A stretch of DNA of 64,000 nt from Apostichopus japonicus (Eukaryota; Echinodermata; Holothuroidea; Aspidochirotida; Stichopodidae): contig NC_092568.1 of the NCBI RefSeq assembly GCF_037975245.1, forward strand, positions 10,935,501 to 10,999,500. Reading direction: 5' to 3'. The position numbers were made by a program, and so were the translations under genes. The notes below the pieces were generated by a model. It was not told where the DNA came from, made no database searches, and was given only the letters and a program-made list of their open reading frames with translations. Of this stretch, positions 11,682-22,739 are shown piece by piece (within the stretch, counting starts at the first letter, position 1; each line of letters opens with the position of its first letter).

Positions 11682-14600
11682 CTAAAAGAAAATAAACAGA
11701 TGTTCAAGTCCTGCAGCTGGTTTGGCATATTAGTCATACATGCTGCAGTCATGGCTATAAGTTGTTAATATCGTGATATTGCACGAACGGTTGGATACAT
11801 GAGGTTGATTCTACTGTAAAATATATCCCATCGTGGTGGCCTCGGGGTCATCAAATGTCTCGGCCTCTGACATCGATGTTTGCAGGATACGAAGCCCACA
11901 GAATAAGAGAATCTGTAAGGTACAAACAGATATGTTTCGCCCAATAAAGTTATAAGGGCTCAGGGGCGGATCCAGGATTTTGAGAAAGGGGGGGCCGACA
12001 TCCCGATTATAGCACTTTAGTGATCTGCGTCCTGGGGGAGGGGTCTAGGGGGAGGGGCCCCCTCCCCATTGGAAATTTTTGGTTAATTGTGAGTGCTTAG
12101 ATGCAAAATGGTGAAACATTTCGCCAAAAACTATAAAAACTAGAAACGTTGCAGACACGCTTTTTTGTGCACATATTTTGTCTCGATAGACACATATTTA
12201 AGAACGCTCAACAGTGCATGTACAATGGATACACTATTATTGCGTCGATTCGTTTTTTCTTTTGTGCGAAAATTATGACGCCAGATTCACCCCAAGAAAA
12301 AACATAAACAAGATATGTTCAATAAGATAATTATGATATACTTATTAATGAAAGGGGGGTGTAGGCGGTTTTACACTATCTAACGCAACGTAGTCGCCAA
12401 GAACCTTAAGTATTTTTAAGGGAGGGCCCGATAATAAGCGGAAACGAATCAACGAACCGAAAAAATATCGGAATTTGTGGACTATTTCTTGCTTCCTATT
12501 CAGGGGCGTAGCGAAGGGATTTTGTTGGGGGGGTGTGGAGAATTTGATTTGCCGACGGATCTGGAAGTGGTGACTGAAATGGGGGAGGGGTGTAAGGGGA
12601 GGGGGTGTCCCCCTCCCCTTTGGAAAATTTTTAGTTTTGAAACGTCCTTAGATGCAATCTGGTGTATATTTTAAGTCAAATTTGATTTGCCGACGGATCT
12701 GGAAGGGGTGACTGAAATGGGGGAGGGGTCTAAGGGGAGGGGGTGTCCCCCTCCCCTTTGGAAAATTTTTAGTTTTGAAACGTCCTTAGATGCAATCTGG
12801 TGTATATTTTAAGTCAAATTTGATTTGCCGACGGATCTGGAAGGGATGACTGAAATGGGGGAGGGGTCTAAGGGGAGGGGGTGTCCCCCTCCCCTTTGGA
12901 AAATTTTTAGTTTTGAAACGTCCTTAGATGCAATCTGGTGTATATTTTAAGTCAAATTTGATTTGCCGACGGATCTGGAAGGGATGACTGAAATGGGGGA
13001 GGGGTCTAAGGGGAGGGGGTGTCCCCCTCCCCTTTGGAAAATTTTTAGTTTTGAAACGTCCTTAGATGCAATCTGGTGCATATTTTAAGTCAAATTTGGC
13101 ACCGTAGAATTTCCATTTCGATATTATTTTTATGGCAGTCGGCAGAAGAAGAATTAATTGGGAACAATTATCGAACTGTGTTTTCTCTTTCACCGATCGT
13201 TGAAATAGTGAAACTTTGTGATGAAAATGTTCAGAAAACTTTCCGGTAATGAGAAATAACAACATTCATTGATATACAAGCGAGAAACGTTAAAAATTGT
13301 GTACAATTCGTGAGCGGTGTCCTTAAGTTTTCCACGGAGAACGAATGACATCTGCGATGACGTCATTCTGAACAGAGGATAATAACAACACGTTGTCACA
13401 CGATAGCACGACTCATGGGCTGCGGCCTATACGGAAGCCTTTAATTCCATTTCTTTCACTGAGTTGCCGGCGATTCTGGCACTCGTGAGCCTGGCTACAG
13501 TAGCTATACTGACGGCCGTGACATTATCAGTTATTTGCCGAGAGGTTTTTAACTTGCAGGCGTCGAGTGATTGGATTGGTGAATGAGTTTATCAGATGAA
13601 GAACTGGAAAATCGAAATAACCGATAAAGAAGCTCCCGTTCTCCTTTTCTCTATTCAGCTTTCCTTCTTTCTTCCCCTTCCGCTCTCTTCACCTTTTCTC
13701 CTTTTGCCGACAAACCCAAAATTTGCCGACAGCGACCAAATTATTATATACACCCCCACACCCCCCCCCCCCCGCTCTCTACGCCCCTGCACGCGGAATT
13801 ATCCAAACTGTTTCCAAAAGAACCGATTCTAGCCTATACAAAAGGGCCCAAAATCTCAAAGGTTTACTTGTTAACTCAAGGTTTCATACTAACGAAGAAT
13901 CAGCTGACTCTCAAGGTTCACACGAAGCTCTTTTAGATGCTCTTATAGCTGCACTATGAGTCCATAAAAACTCGTGCACAGAAAATAGATGCATTTTGAG
14001 AACGAGACGCCCAGGCCGAATATAAAATATTCAAAGGCTACTACTGATGAAGCTCCTCCTATAAAGTTTGAGAGCAGAAACCGTTTAGTTGGTCATAAGA
14101 ACCTACACTAGTCTCTCCTACTATTAACAGTACACTCAATTCACGTAATAGGTGCAATTATGTTCCACCACGAGGAGCATGCTATAAGTTCATGTTCCTC
14201 GGGCCCTCCCTTAAAAATACTTCAGGTTCTTGGCGACTACGTTGCGTTAGATAGTGTAAAACCGCCTATACCCCGTTTCATTCAGATAATTATGATATAC
14301 TTGCTAACTGTGCATTGATTTTCCCTGACAGTAATAGTCAGCACTATAGTACTGAGCCGTATCTAATTAATACGCGATGTCGCGTAGGCCTGGTAATTGC
14401 CTTAGTTTCAAATTTGGAATAAAAACGATCGCGTTTCAGGGAAGAGCAGCTGGATATATATTAGGCTTTTCTTTCACCAAGGTATGCCTATTAGGAATTT
14501 GAAGTACTCCCACATAAAAAAAAAACGCAACTGATTTCCAAAAAGGGGGGCCGGGGCCGGGTCGGCCCCCCCCCCCCTGGATCCGCCCCTGGGGCTTTTG

Positions 14601-17600
14601 GTTTGGAACAGTTTAAAAACGTTCTAATTTTTATAAATGAATATCCCAGTTAGTTTTTTTTTTGTGCGTTTTTTTTTTTGCAATGCACATTAACCTGATG
14701 CACTTTTGTTTTGATAACCGTTTGAACTGTAAACAGCAACGGACAAGTTAACAATTCCAAAATCGTGTGCAGAGTGGTTGTCCAGGAAACCGTTGCTATG
14801 GGATACCCTTCGTCAACCATATATAGCAATGTGTTGCAAAGTTAGCTGTGCATCTGAAACAACAATCTGTGGCATGGAACACATATCTGAGTATACCTTC
14901 TTATACCTTTTTATCTGAATATACCTGATTATATCTGATTATACCGAACACATATCTGATTATATCATATCTGATTATACCCTCAATTGTTGTGAAAAAG
15001 TATTGACTTACTAACAAGGGAACATCAACATATGGACATAACAAATATTCAAAACAAATGATGCTACCTATATAATCTTGTTTACATGTACGATTCGGGG
15101 ACTGAACCTTGTTATTTAACTTATTTAACTATAATGATGAGAACATATTCTTTATTCTTTCTATATTGTTGTTCCCGATTTGGACGAGATAATACTTGAA
15201 TATTGATCACACCAGAGGCGGAGCGTCCATACAGTCAGGGGGGCGATACCCCCCCCCCCCTGACGGACTCAAATGGACTGCTGGCGCCCTTTTCAGCTTT
15301 TTACCACTTTTTACTTATTCGCGATTATTTTTATTGCGCTCTCATCTACCTATTGACATTTGTCACATTTTGTTGGTGTAATTTTCTGACAAAATGCTCT
15401 AACAGCTATTTATTCTTCGTTTATCTGCAAATTAGCAAGGCCCGGAAAGGATCATTTCCGGCGATCTAGGGAGTATCTATACTCAAAAAATTTCTGTACG
15501 CTCCGCGCCAACCTGTGGTGGCGCTCCGCTTAGATAGTGTCGAAAGCGCCCCTACAGACCATTCTCGCCCCTGACCAATACCCCTAGCTCCGCCACTGGC
15601 TCACACTGTAGCAGTTACACACGGGAATCTGATTGCCAAACGATGTATTTGACACGCAAATTGTCAGTCTTTGATGTTATGGGACAAAATGACGGTTAAT
15701 TAATGTCTGGGATTTGCCAATGCTCACCTGAGTAAGGAATGCGATGAACACCAATGCACCGAGAAGTTGAAGACGTTTACTGAAGTATTCCATCAAGCTT
15801 TGCTTGCATCCCAGTGTGTGTAGTGTGATGCCGTCTGCGTGATTGTAGTTAAAATGGACGCTGTCGTCGTGGACATGATGATGAATACATGGACGATGGA
15901 TTCGAGGGTTACAACAACTAAACGGAACGTCGTCATTCAAGTAATGACCACTAGCCATCTTGCTGTAGGTGTGCAAAACAAAAGAGACAAATGGGTGTAA
16001 GGATTTTGAGGTCAATAGTTGTCTTTTTTTTTATTGGCGGGGTGGGGGGGGGGGGAACAATTGTGATACAGGTAGCATGGACACTGTGAAGTTCGGACAC
16101 CTGAGCCTTAAAACACCCCAAAACTTTATCTTATGGTATAAATCACCTGAAAATATACTTGATATGGTGGGGTCATATTGGAGAGAAAATAACTGTAGCT
16201 TCGTAGTTTTTCGTGAAATTGGCTCTTGCTGTAGGTTGTCATGGTGAAATCGTGTATTTCTTAGGGGTGTCCGAACTTCGCATTGTTCCGAACCTCGCAA
16301 TACTGACTATACCACATAAATTCCCATACATTTGAACAATGCTTGCCCATCCAAGTTTTGATTGTAATGTTAATACTGACTTCTTCAATAAGTTTATTTC
16401 GCAATATTTTCTTCTTATTTTATTAAAAGCAACACAGCAATATTTCAATCCATAACACCTATATATGTTATATTGGCTGCTCTGATGGGGGACTTAGTCC
16501 AAGATATTTTAGACCAATTCTAGAGATCGTAATGTAGGGTATGAACAAAGGGCGCAATCTTGCTTTATTTTATTCTATAAGGAACAAATGTAGACCTACC
16601 TTTTAATGAAGAACTGGGTATTTACGTTACAATCAAATGTAAAATATTATACAAGGGGAGTTTGTGCAGTATCATACCCCCCACCTCACTATAACATGAT
16701 GGTGCCTCATGCTGACGACGTAAACATCGACTTCCATAGAATGTAATGTCCCTCTTTTTTTGGTAAGAGATAAATAGTTTAATATCACGATCGACTCAAA
16801 TGCCTGCCATTGAACTTGTTAATAGAATATGTCAATTTACGAAGTCGCTATATAGTTGCGGACCTAAAATATTTTTCATCTGTAAAGAAATCTTAACAGT
16901 GTCATTTAAATTGCATCTTTCCTACCTCCCTCTCCCCCTCCTTCACTCATCCCTCCCCCCCCCCTCCCATCCCTCCAAAGGTAATGAGATCAGATTGATG
17001 TTGATATCTGGCGGTGCCATGTATTGATCACTGTAAAGAAATTGTTTCCCCCTCTTCTTTAACACAAGGATCACATGTGCCTTTGAGTATCTTTCATCAA
17101 TTGCTATAGGGGTAGCATAGGCCTACAGTACTAGCCTAACACATAGGCGTACGGGACCATTTCAGTTTGGGGGGGGGCAGAACTTTTTGTGCCCGAAAGT
17201 TCCCGTGACACTATCTAAGCGGAGCGCCACCATCAGTTGGCGCGTAGCGTACAAGAAAATTTTTGGCACACAATGCCTCTCAGATTGCCGGAAACGGCAC
17301 TTCTGAGGCCTTGCAAGTTGTATCTAAACATTCTTTACTTTATAATCTCACGTTTAGAAATTTACACTTGCCCAAAAATTTGGTAAATTAGAAGAAGAAA
17401 AAATGGTAGTATCACTTTGAAGGGGGAAAATGGGACAGTATATTTTTTAAGCTCCTATTTAGTTACCTTATTTATTATTTTAACACAGTACTCAGCTACC
17501 TCCAGAAAAACATACATTGTTCAACGACACGTAGGCGGGATGATGTCGCTGTGTCGGGTGAGACTGCAATTTGTCTCACAAAAAAGTATAAAATATAACA

Positions 17601-17890
17601 AAGAATATGATAAACCTGTACTCTTAGGCTTGTAGGCACCCCCCACCATCCATGAAAAAGAAAATGTTTCTTATATACACTCATGTTGGGGATGTGCAGG
17701 TCAAGGGCGGCGGAAGCACTTTTAATCTGGGAGGGGGGGGGGGCACCGACATCAAAGGGCACTTTGCAGAAATTCGATTGGACTGATGCAGCCTTACATT
17801 TAGTACCCTTTATAACTCTTATTGTATTATCTTATTTGTGTATACACATCACTCAAATTTGAAAAAGATTAGGGCAAGCTACTGCATATT

Positions 17891-17969
<79 letters not shown>

Positions 17970-18998
17970 TTATATATATATATTTATATTATATATATTA
18001 TATATTATATATATATATTATATATATATATATTTATATTATATATTTATATTATATATAAAATTATATATATTTATATTATATATAAAAATTCGGGCAG
18101 CCTAAGAGAGAAAAAAAAATATATATATATATATTTTTTTCTCCTCTTTGGGGGGGGCAGTCTGCCCCCTGCCCCCCCCCCCCCTGCCTCGTACGCCTAT
18201 GGCCTAACATAGGTTTCTTTTTACGGGTTTGAACCGTCAAGTATTAAAAATTGATTCCGTACTTCTCACACCAATATCATCGCAATGTTTCTACATTAAC
18301 ATGGAGCATTTTATGAAGATTTTGCTACTATGATCAACTTTTCAATTGGACCCGAACGATTCATGCTGGAGGCCTAGGGTATAGGCTAACTTCTAATAGC
18401 CTAATGCATCTTATTCTGAGTAAAGTGCTTACCTTCGAACTCGTTGATCATCCAAGTTCAAGTACATGTTGCTGATCCATTGGATATCAAACCAGTCTTC
18501 GTAGCCATCGTTACCGCAACAAGTGAACTCTATCTGAAGGAGATCGAATTCTACTTTAACAGTATCGTTTTCACCATATTTAGACATCGCGCTTAAAAGG
18601 CCTTCGTGGAAAGAATTCCTCAGATGTATTTGGTGTATAAAGCACATCAATCCTGTTGAAAAGAGCAGTAAGTTCAACACCAATAAAAATATCAGAAACA
18701 ACATTAAAGTCGGAACGACAGTTTTCCTTCGGCTGACGTCGTCGACGTCGTAAAGTAACTTTCCTCCGACCAAATCTAGAAGGATGAGAAAGACACCGAC
18801 CATGAGGAGAGCGATCAGTAGAATATTACTGTTATACCCTTCAATAAGATTCATTTTGCCCTCGATGTGAATCTTTATGTATAATCCACCGACTAGGAGT
18901 ATGCATCCAAAAAGAATTGAAATCCATGCGATGGCGAATAGGACTTTGCTGTAGCAACGCCTTTTCATTTCAGTCATACGAATCGAAACAAATGCCAT
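10782..18998 (-). CDS. Peripherin-2/ROM1-like tetraspanin with alternative last exons
   Basis: This is a four-pass tetraspanin. Coding exons on the minus strand are 18998-18433, 15962-15728, then either 11912-11811 (exon 3a) or 11681-10782 (exon 3b). Phases join cleanly: exon 1 ends AG + C, exon 2 ends at a codon boundary. The product is 300 or 566 residues. TM1 is about residues 18-41, TM2 59-80, TM3 95-118, TM4 253-275. The large extracellular loop has LQIEFTCCGNDGYEDWF (CC at 160-161), DVPFSCCNP (CC at 205-206), C214 and C241. WFDIQWISN and VPFSCCNP are peripherin/ROM1 hallmarks, a family that shapes photoreceptor disc rims in vertebrates. The cysteine used for intermolecular disulfides about 15 residues before the first CC in vertebrate peripherin-2 is absent. 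Introns hold several transposons. A photoreceptor or membrane-curvature role is inference from the family. Confidence 0.85.
11811..11912 (-). CDS. Alternative last exon 3a (short tail) of the tetraspanin
   Basis: After the acceptor ACCTTACAG|ATT the frame completes TM4 (ILLFCGLRILQTSM) and runs through EAETFDDPEATTMGYILQ to a TAG at 11813-11811, 33 codons in all. It is too short for an ORF scan. Counting by eye, 18 of the first 30 residues are identical to the start of exon 3b, so the two exons are a tandem duplication. Both are in phase with exon 2. No polyA signal was found in the 129 bases before exon 3b, so it might be used only rarely or be a decaying copy. The frame is intact. Confidence 0.65.
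   Translation of the reverse strand: MLLFCGLRILQTSMSEAETFDDPEATTMGYILQ
12500..13789. mobile_element. Nested repeat element with CAGGGGCGTAG ends
   Basis: The left end CAGGGGCGTAGCGAAGG and the right end CTCTACGCCCCTG are inverse to each other. GATTTGCCGAC near the left end is mirrored by TTTGCCGAC repeats near 13709 and 13730 on the right. No flanking duplication is visible. It lies wholly between the inner arms of the 11961-14591 element, so it probably inserted into it. Confidence 0.5.
12541..13092. repeat. 138-bp tandem repeat, 4 near-identical copies
   Basis: Units start with AATTTGATTTGCCGACGGAT at 12541, 12679, 12817 and 12955. The spacing is exactly 138 bases each time and there are very few differences. 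Each unit holds an inverted G/C block (GGGGAGGGGGTGTCCCCCTC) that could form a strong hairpin, then TTTGGAAAATTTTTAGTTTT. Near identity means recent expansion or gene conversion. Confidence 0.9.
15213..15598 (-). mobile_element. hAT MITE (CAGTGGCGGAGC family), inverted copy
   Basis: The ends are CAGAGGCGGAGC and GCTCCGCCACTG, flanked by GATCACAC (15205-15212) and GCTCACAC (15599-15606), an 8-bp duplication with one mismatch. It is the reverse-orientation sibling of the element at 59286-59675. Both share their full interior, including the CTATCTAAGCGGAGCGCCACC core (here at about 15491-15538 on the minus strand). It sits in intron 2 of the tetraspanin, 129 bases below exon 2. Confidence 0.85.
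15728..15962 (-). CDS. Exon 2 of the peripherin-like tetraspanin
   Basis: The acceptor ...CACCTACAG|C and the donor CAG|GTGAGC are both strong. The exon encodes residues 189-267: SKMASGHYL, the FSCCNP motif, C214, C241 and the first half of TM4 ending FLTQ. Its sequence aligns in order with the second half of the vertebrate peripherin loop, where the vertebrate gene also has an intron close by. Confidence 0.85.
16088..16279. mobile_element. Short inverted-repeat MITE
   Basis: GAAGTTCGGACACC at 16088 is perfectly mirrored by GGTGTCCGAACTTC ending at 16279. It is a 192-bp element with 14-bp perfect terminal inverted repeats in tetraspanin intron 1, just upstream of exon 2. No coding capacity. 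The superfamily is not clear from the flanks. Confidence 0.65.
17142..18201. mobile_element. hAT-type element with CATAGGCGTACG ends and perfect 8-bp TSD
   Basis: The left end is CATAGGCGTACGGG and the right end is CCTCGTACGCCTATG. The flanks GCCTAACA (17134-17141, 18202-18209) are identical. The CTATCTAAGCGG core is at 17210-17260. A long (TA)n microsatellite (17895-18080) makes up part of the inside. The element lies in intron 1 of the tetraspanin gene, about 220 bases below exon 1. Confidence 0.85.
17895..18080. repeat. (TA)n microsatellite
   Basis: A run of about 185 bases of TA with occasional TG, TTTA and TTATA interruptions. It yields meaningless Tyr/Ile open frames. It lies inside a transposon in tetraspanin intron 1. 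Confidence 0.95.
18433..18998 (-). CDS. Exon 1 of the peripherin-like tetraspanin
   Basis: The start ATG is at 18998 and the exon encodes residues 1-188 plus two bases. It carries TM1-TM3 and the first half of the large loop up to DDQRVR. The donor CGAAG|GTAAGC at 18433/18432 is strong. The ATG opens a short basic cytosolic N-terminus (MKRRCYSK), as expected for a tetraspanin. There is no better upstream start. Confidence 0.85.
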
Positions 18999-21729
18999 CT
19001 TTATTGCCGATTTTTAACATCCAAAGTTGCTGTCAAGTATTAATTGTGATGGCGTAACGCTGGAAAGTCCATATAGCTATTGAATGGCCTATACGTTGTA
19101 GGCTAAACATGGTTATTTTCCGCAGAAAAAAGGTCGAGATAATTTTTCCTAAACCATAGTTGCCGCAATCTGTGCACGATAAGGCTATGAAACTGAAACG
19201 TTATGAATTATTTTCAAAATGGGAAGAAATAGAACTTTCCTAGTATGCGTTGTGCAGCGCGATAACAACCGTAACGTCGCGCTTATCTGGCTAGCGTTTA
19301 TCTTGGCTACTTTTCATTACGTCGTGCGTGAACTATTTGTAATGCGCTTACGTGTACCAATGCGCGGAACGTCTAAATGGCATGTAATCCATTGAATAGG
19401 AATTTAGGTTTTAAAAAAGGTGGGGTGTGACCCTGGAGTACTTGAAGCCATCTACCACATAAGGGGTACTCCCCCAGGAAAGTAGGCGTAAAATGGTGTA
19501 TTCTGAAGCACATAGTTATGTTATTAATTAGGTTGTTACTAGGTTGAAATGCAACGTTTCGCCCACATAGCTACGTTTGAATTTTTGTGTGAGGTTGAAG
19601 GGGCTTTATAACCCACTCCGCCCCCCCCCCCCCCTCCCTTTCGCAAACACACACACCTGGATTTGCTTCCGTCAAATAAATGATTTACGTTCAGAGACTA
19701 ATTAAGGCAACAGATCAGGTAAACTGGAAAAAAAAACAATTGTTCATGTTCACCTTAATTAAGAGGCCAGCTAGAATGACATGATTATTCGTTACTGTTA
19801 TGAGATTTGTATTAGTAAAATTTGTGTGGAAAACTAATTGCATTTTACTTTTTCGTCGCATTCGTGTCAGAAATTCGAGTGCCGGGGTTTGCATTTCTGC
19901 CATGCATACTTATAGGCCTATGCGTTTCAGACTGGAACATTTGGAACTGTCATTCAACAGAGATGGTTGACAATATTGACAAAATTCCCCGACCGTCTCA
20001 ATGGATACGGTTGTGTAGACTATTACTGCCATGTGTCCCTTATCAAGCACCTTGGCTCTAGATAAATTCCTGTCTGGTTAAAGATGAATCGGACCTGTTC
20101 AGACTTTGTTCTATTTTCGAAATAACAGACAACTTAATTTGGGATACTTCGATATGATGATACAACCACTGTTCTCTTCATCGGCTGCACACTATACTCT
20201 CTAACGGAATCCCGGGAATCATGTGATAACGCAGTGTACTTTATAACAGACGCATTGTGGCAACACTGGCGTCCCGGACGCGCGCGCTTCACCAAAGATG
20301 TGTTACAGCGCCGAATTCGCTAGATACTTGACTTCTTACCTAAAATGAAGCCGTACTGCATTTTTTGGCAGGAATATATTCTTATGCACCACACATAAGG
20401 TACATCGTAACTGCAAATAAATTGGGATATTCCGGAATGATTCTTCACCCAAACAAAATCTTTGGTATGAAGTATAGCAATCCTTCGACGCTGTATAAAC
20501 ACTTTGGACTTCACTAAGAACTGACACAACATACGTATGATTCAAAATGAAAAGCACGCGCTCTCTTTAGAAAGAGCGCGTTCCTTTTTTCATATCGAAT
20601 TATACGTGTATTGCAGTTCTAAACACTAGTACGCATAGCGCGTGGCATTTATGTTTTCAGGAACACGGGGAAATAAGACACACACATGAAATTAGGAGAG
20701 TTGACTAATGACGTCATAAATACAGTTGCCTGTAGTGTACGTGTAGTATATCAATAATGACCTTATTACGAAGGACTCATGACGAAACAAGATAACATAG
20801 CATAAAGATGTCCATGGAAACGACTTTCCCTCGATTCACATTTGGACGAAATTGAATGCGATAACTTGGCAGTTCTGTAGGACATAGACCTTTCATCTCG
20901 AGGGCTCATTCATTAGAGTGTTCCGAGAACTAACTCATATTTGCAGGTATTTTAATACTAGTTAAGTAAATTCTGTATTCTATAACGAAAAGTAACGTAT
21001 TTTATAGCCCAGTTGTCGGTCATGCCTATAGCCATGGAATTCTGAGTTGGAGGGGCACCAACACTTGACGAGGGCCATCCATGGGGTCTATATACTCGTG
21101 TCCTGAAACTCGAAAGCTTTCTGTACACATGGTGGTGGCTCAGATGGGGGATACAGTAGTCTGCCCCTCCCACCCCACCCCTCCACCTCCCAAAAAAGGA
21201 ACCCATCATTGAGGGTTCTAAACCACAAAAGGTGGGAGTAGAGAGAAATGCATTAGAGTTCCATATTAAAAAGTGGGGGACATTATGCTCCCGGTCCTTT
21301 CCCCCTACAATCGAATTGACGCTCATAAAAGGAAGAGGTAGCTTTTTTAGAGAGTATAATTACTTCCAGAGTTATAATAAACAATAGTGCATATTTAACC
21401 ATTATAATGATAATCATACCACAGGGTGGAGTGGCGGGGGAGTGGGTGGGGAGTTGTAAGTTGCCAAACAGTTACGGTGGGTTATACCGATGGTCCTCCT
21501 AACATGCACATTATGGTAACGTAGGATGCATAAAGCTTCCAAATGAACAGACGAATAGTTCAGTTCTTCCGATTCCACGCAAAAAACAGTAAAAATTTGC
21601 CAAGCACAAATGTTTGTTGAATGTTTTCCAATGCTGTTCTGTTGTTGATATAAAGTTCAATGAACTTGCTTTGGTTGAGTTAATAGCATTTATCAATCAA
21701 TGGACAAACCATAATATTAAAGCCAGTAC
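18999..21729. other. Upstream of the tetraspanin; no gene recognised
   Basis: The 5'UTR and promoter of the minus-strand tetraspanin should lie from 18999 upward; I cannot place the start site. A hairpin ACGCGCTCT...AGAGCGCGT followed by a T-run lies at about 20553-20590; its loop does not fit the histone 3' stem-loop. Homopolymer C and AC-rich tracts lie at about 19621-19660. No splice-bounded exon was recognised. Confidence 0.4.
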
Positions 21730-22090
21730 TGATTGTGGCTATGGAGAAAGTCTGAGAACATAAAGTGGTCAGACAGGGTCACAAATGAGGAAGTTCTACA
21801 GAGGGTTGGTGAGGTCCGCAGGCTGGGAGAAACTATTAAGCTGAGAAAGAAAAGGTGGATTGGGCACATCTTGAGACATGACGGACTACTGAAAGATGTG
21901 CTTGAAGGAAGAATGAACGGGAAGCGATCAAGAGGGAGAAAGAGAATAATGTTGATGGATGATATCAGAGATGGCAGAAATTATTTCACTATGAAGAGGA
22001 ATGCAGAAGAGCGGTTCTTATGATTTTGTGTTTGGTGAGGGACCTGCCTTAAGGCAGATCACCATTAAAGAGAGACTGATCGGAGCCTAC
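21730..22090 (+). mobile_element. 5'-truncated non-LTR retrotransposon (LINE) end
   Basis: The frame at 21733-22023 encodes the last part of a LINE ORF2: WSDRVTNEEVLQRVGEVRR, KRWIGHILRHDGLLKDVLEG and GKRSRGRKR. The W-x-GHILRHD block following the reverse transcriptase is typical of RTE/Jockey-like elements in invertebrates. The reverse transcriptase itself is missing, so this is a dead 5'-truncated copy. The 3' tail includes GACCTGCCTTAAGGCAGATC. It lies about 210 bases upstream of the next exon's splice acceptor. Confidence 0.75.
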
Positions 22091-22297
22091 GTCATCCTGA
22101 ATTAAAAGGCATTAAAGGAGCATTCAAGAGATTTAATATAATTTAAAGGTGATTATCTTGTAAAGAGTGATAGATTCACATTACTCACACACATTTTATA
22201 TCAATATTTTTTTCTTGTACTATGACAAATCAAGACTAAGGATTCTGGCTAAAATCATCCTGTAAAATTGCTTTCCTTTCTCTGTTTTGTCTTGTAG

Positions 22298-22579
22298 ATG
22301 GGAAATAGTTTATGTGGAAGCGGGACTAAGGTCAAGTCCATCGAGAGGGACAAATCAGTCGGAATTGAAAATAGTAAATCCAAGACTGAATTATGTACTT
22401 GTGGTGAACTAAATGTTGATAACTCTTCGAAAAATGAGGAAAAACCTGTCATCTTAAAGAAAACGGATCAGAACGGTAAAGTCAATGTATTACTTACGAC
22501 GCATGGAAAGATGAAGACCGAAGAAGTGCTAAACGAATCATCTGATAACTTACCTGGGATGCCAGCACCCCAGTCTTAA
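22298..22579 (+). CDS. Small putative N-myristoylated protein, last exon
   Basis: The exon follows a good acceptor (TCTGTTTTGTCTTGTAG|ATGGG) and encodes 93 residues to a TAA, starting MGNSLCGSGTK. Gly2 with a small residue nearby and Cys6 fits dual N-myristoylation and palmitoylation, which would tether the protein to membranes. The rest is Lys/Glu/Ser-rich and likely disordered, ending LPGMPAPQS. The ATG falls exactly on the splice junction, so either the upstream exon is 5'UTR or the frame continues from it; I did not find that exon. An ATTAAA signal with a GT-rich stretch follows at 22689. I do not recognise the family. Confidence 0.55.
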   Translation: MGNSLCGSGTKVKSIERDKSVGIENSKSKTELCTCGELNVDNSSKNEEKPVILKKTDQNGKVNVLLTTHGKMKTEEVLNESSDNLPGMPAPQS

Positions 22580-22688
22580 TGACAAAGCATATCAGCTGTG
22601 TAAACGTACGTTTTAAAAGCAGAAACATGAATAACGTCTACAGCAATGAGTGACAGAGAATGGGTTATGTAATTTGCTGAATCTCATT

Positions 22689-22694
22689 ATTAAA
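22689..22694 (+). terminator. Likely polyadenylation signal ATTAAA
   Basis: ATTAAA lies about 110 bases after the stop codon of the small MGNSLCG protein. It is followed about 45 bases on by a GT-rich tract (TTTGTTTGTTTTTTGG), the usual arrangement for a metazoan cleavage site. Confidence 0.5.
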
Positions 22695-22739
22695 GATCCT
22701 ATAACAAATTCTAGAAATATTGTGATATATCTGCGTCTT

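Larger units (their letters stand above)
11961..14591. mobile_element. 2.6-kb hAT5-like element with 5-bp TSD in tetraspanin intron 2
   Basis: The ends are CAGGGGCGGATCCAGG and its exact inverse CCTGGATCCGCCCCTG. Both flanks are GGGCT (11956-11960, 14592-14596), a 5-bp duplication. Inner arms at about 12330-12435 and 14200-14305 are long inverted copies of each other (GGCGGTTTTACACTATCTAA). Between them lies a second element plus a 138-bp tandem repeat. No transposase frame was found. The left end lies only 48 bases upstream of the exon 3a acceptor. A 5-bp duplication fits the hAT5 group. Confidence 0.75.

Noticed and set aside
17838-18212. Tyr/Ile-rich open frame
   Set aside because: Translation of a (TA)n microsatellite inside a transposon.
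20553-20590. Histone-type 3' stem-loop
   Set aside because: The stem ACGCGCTCT/AGAGCGCGT and its loop do not fit the histone consensus (a 6-bp stem with a 4-base loop), and no histone gene is nearby.
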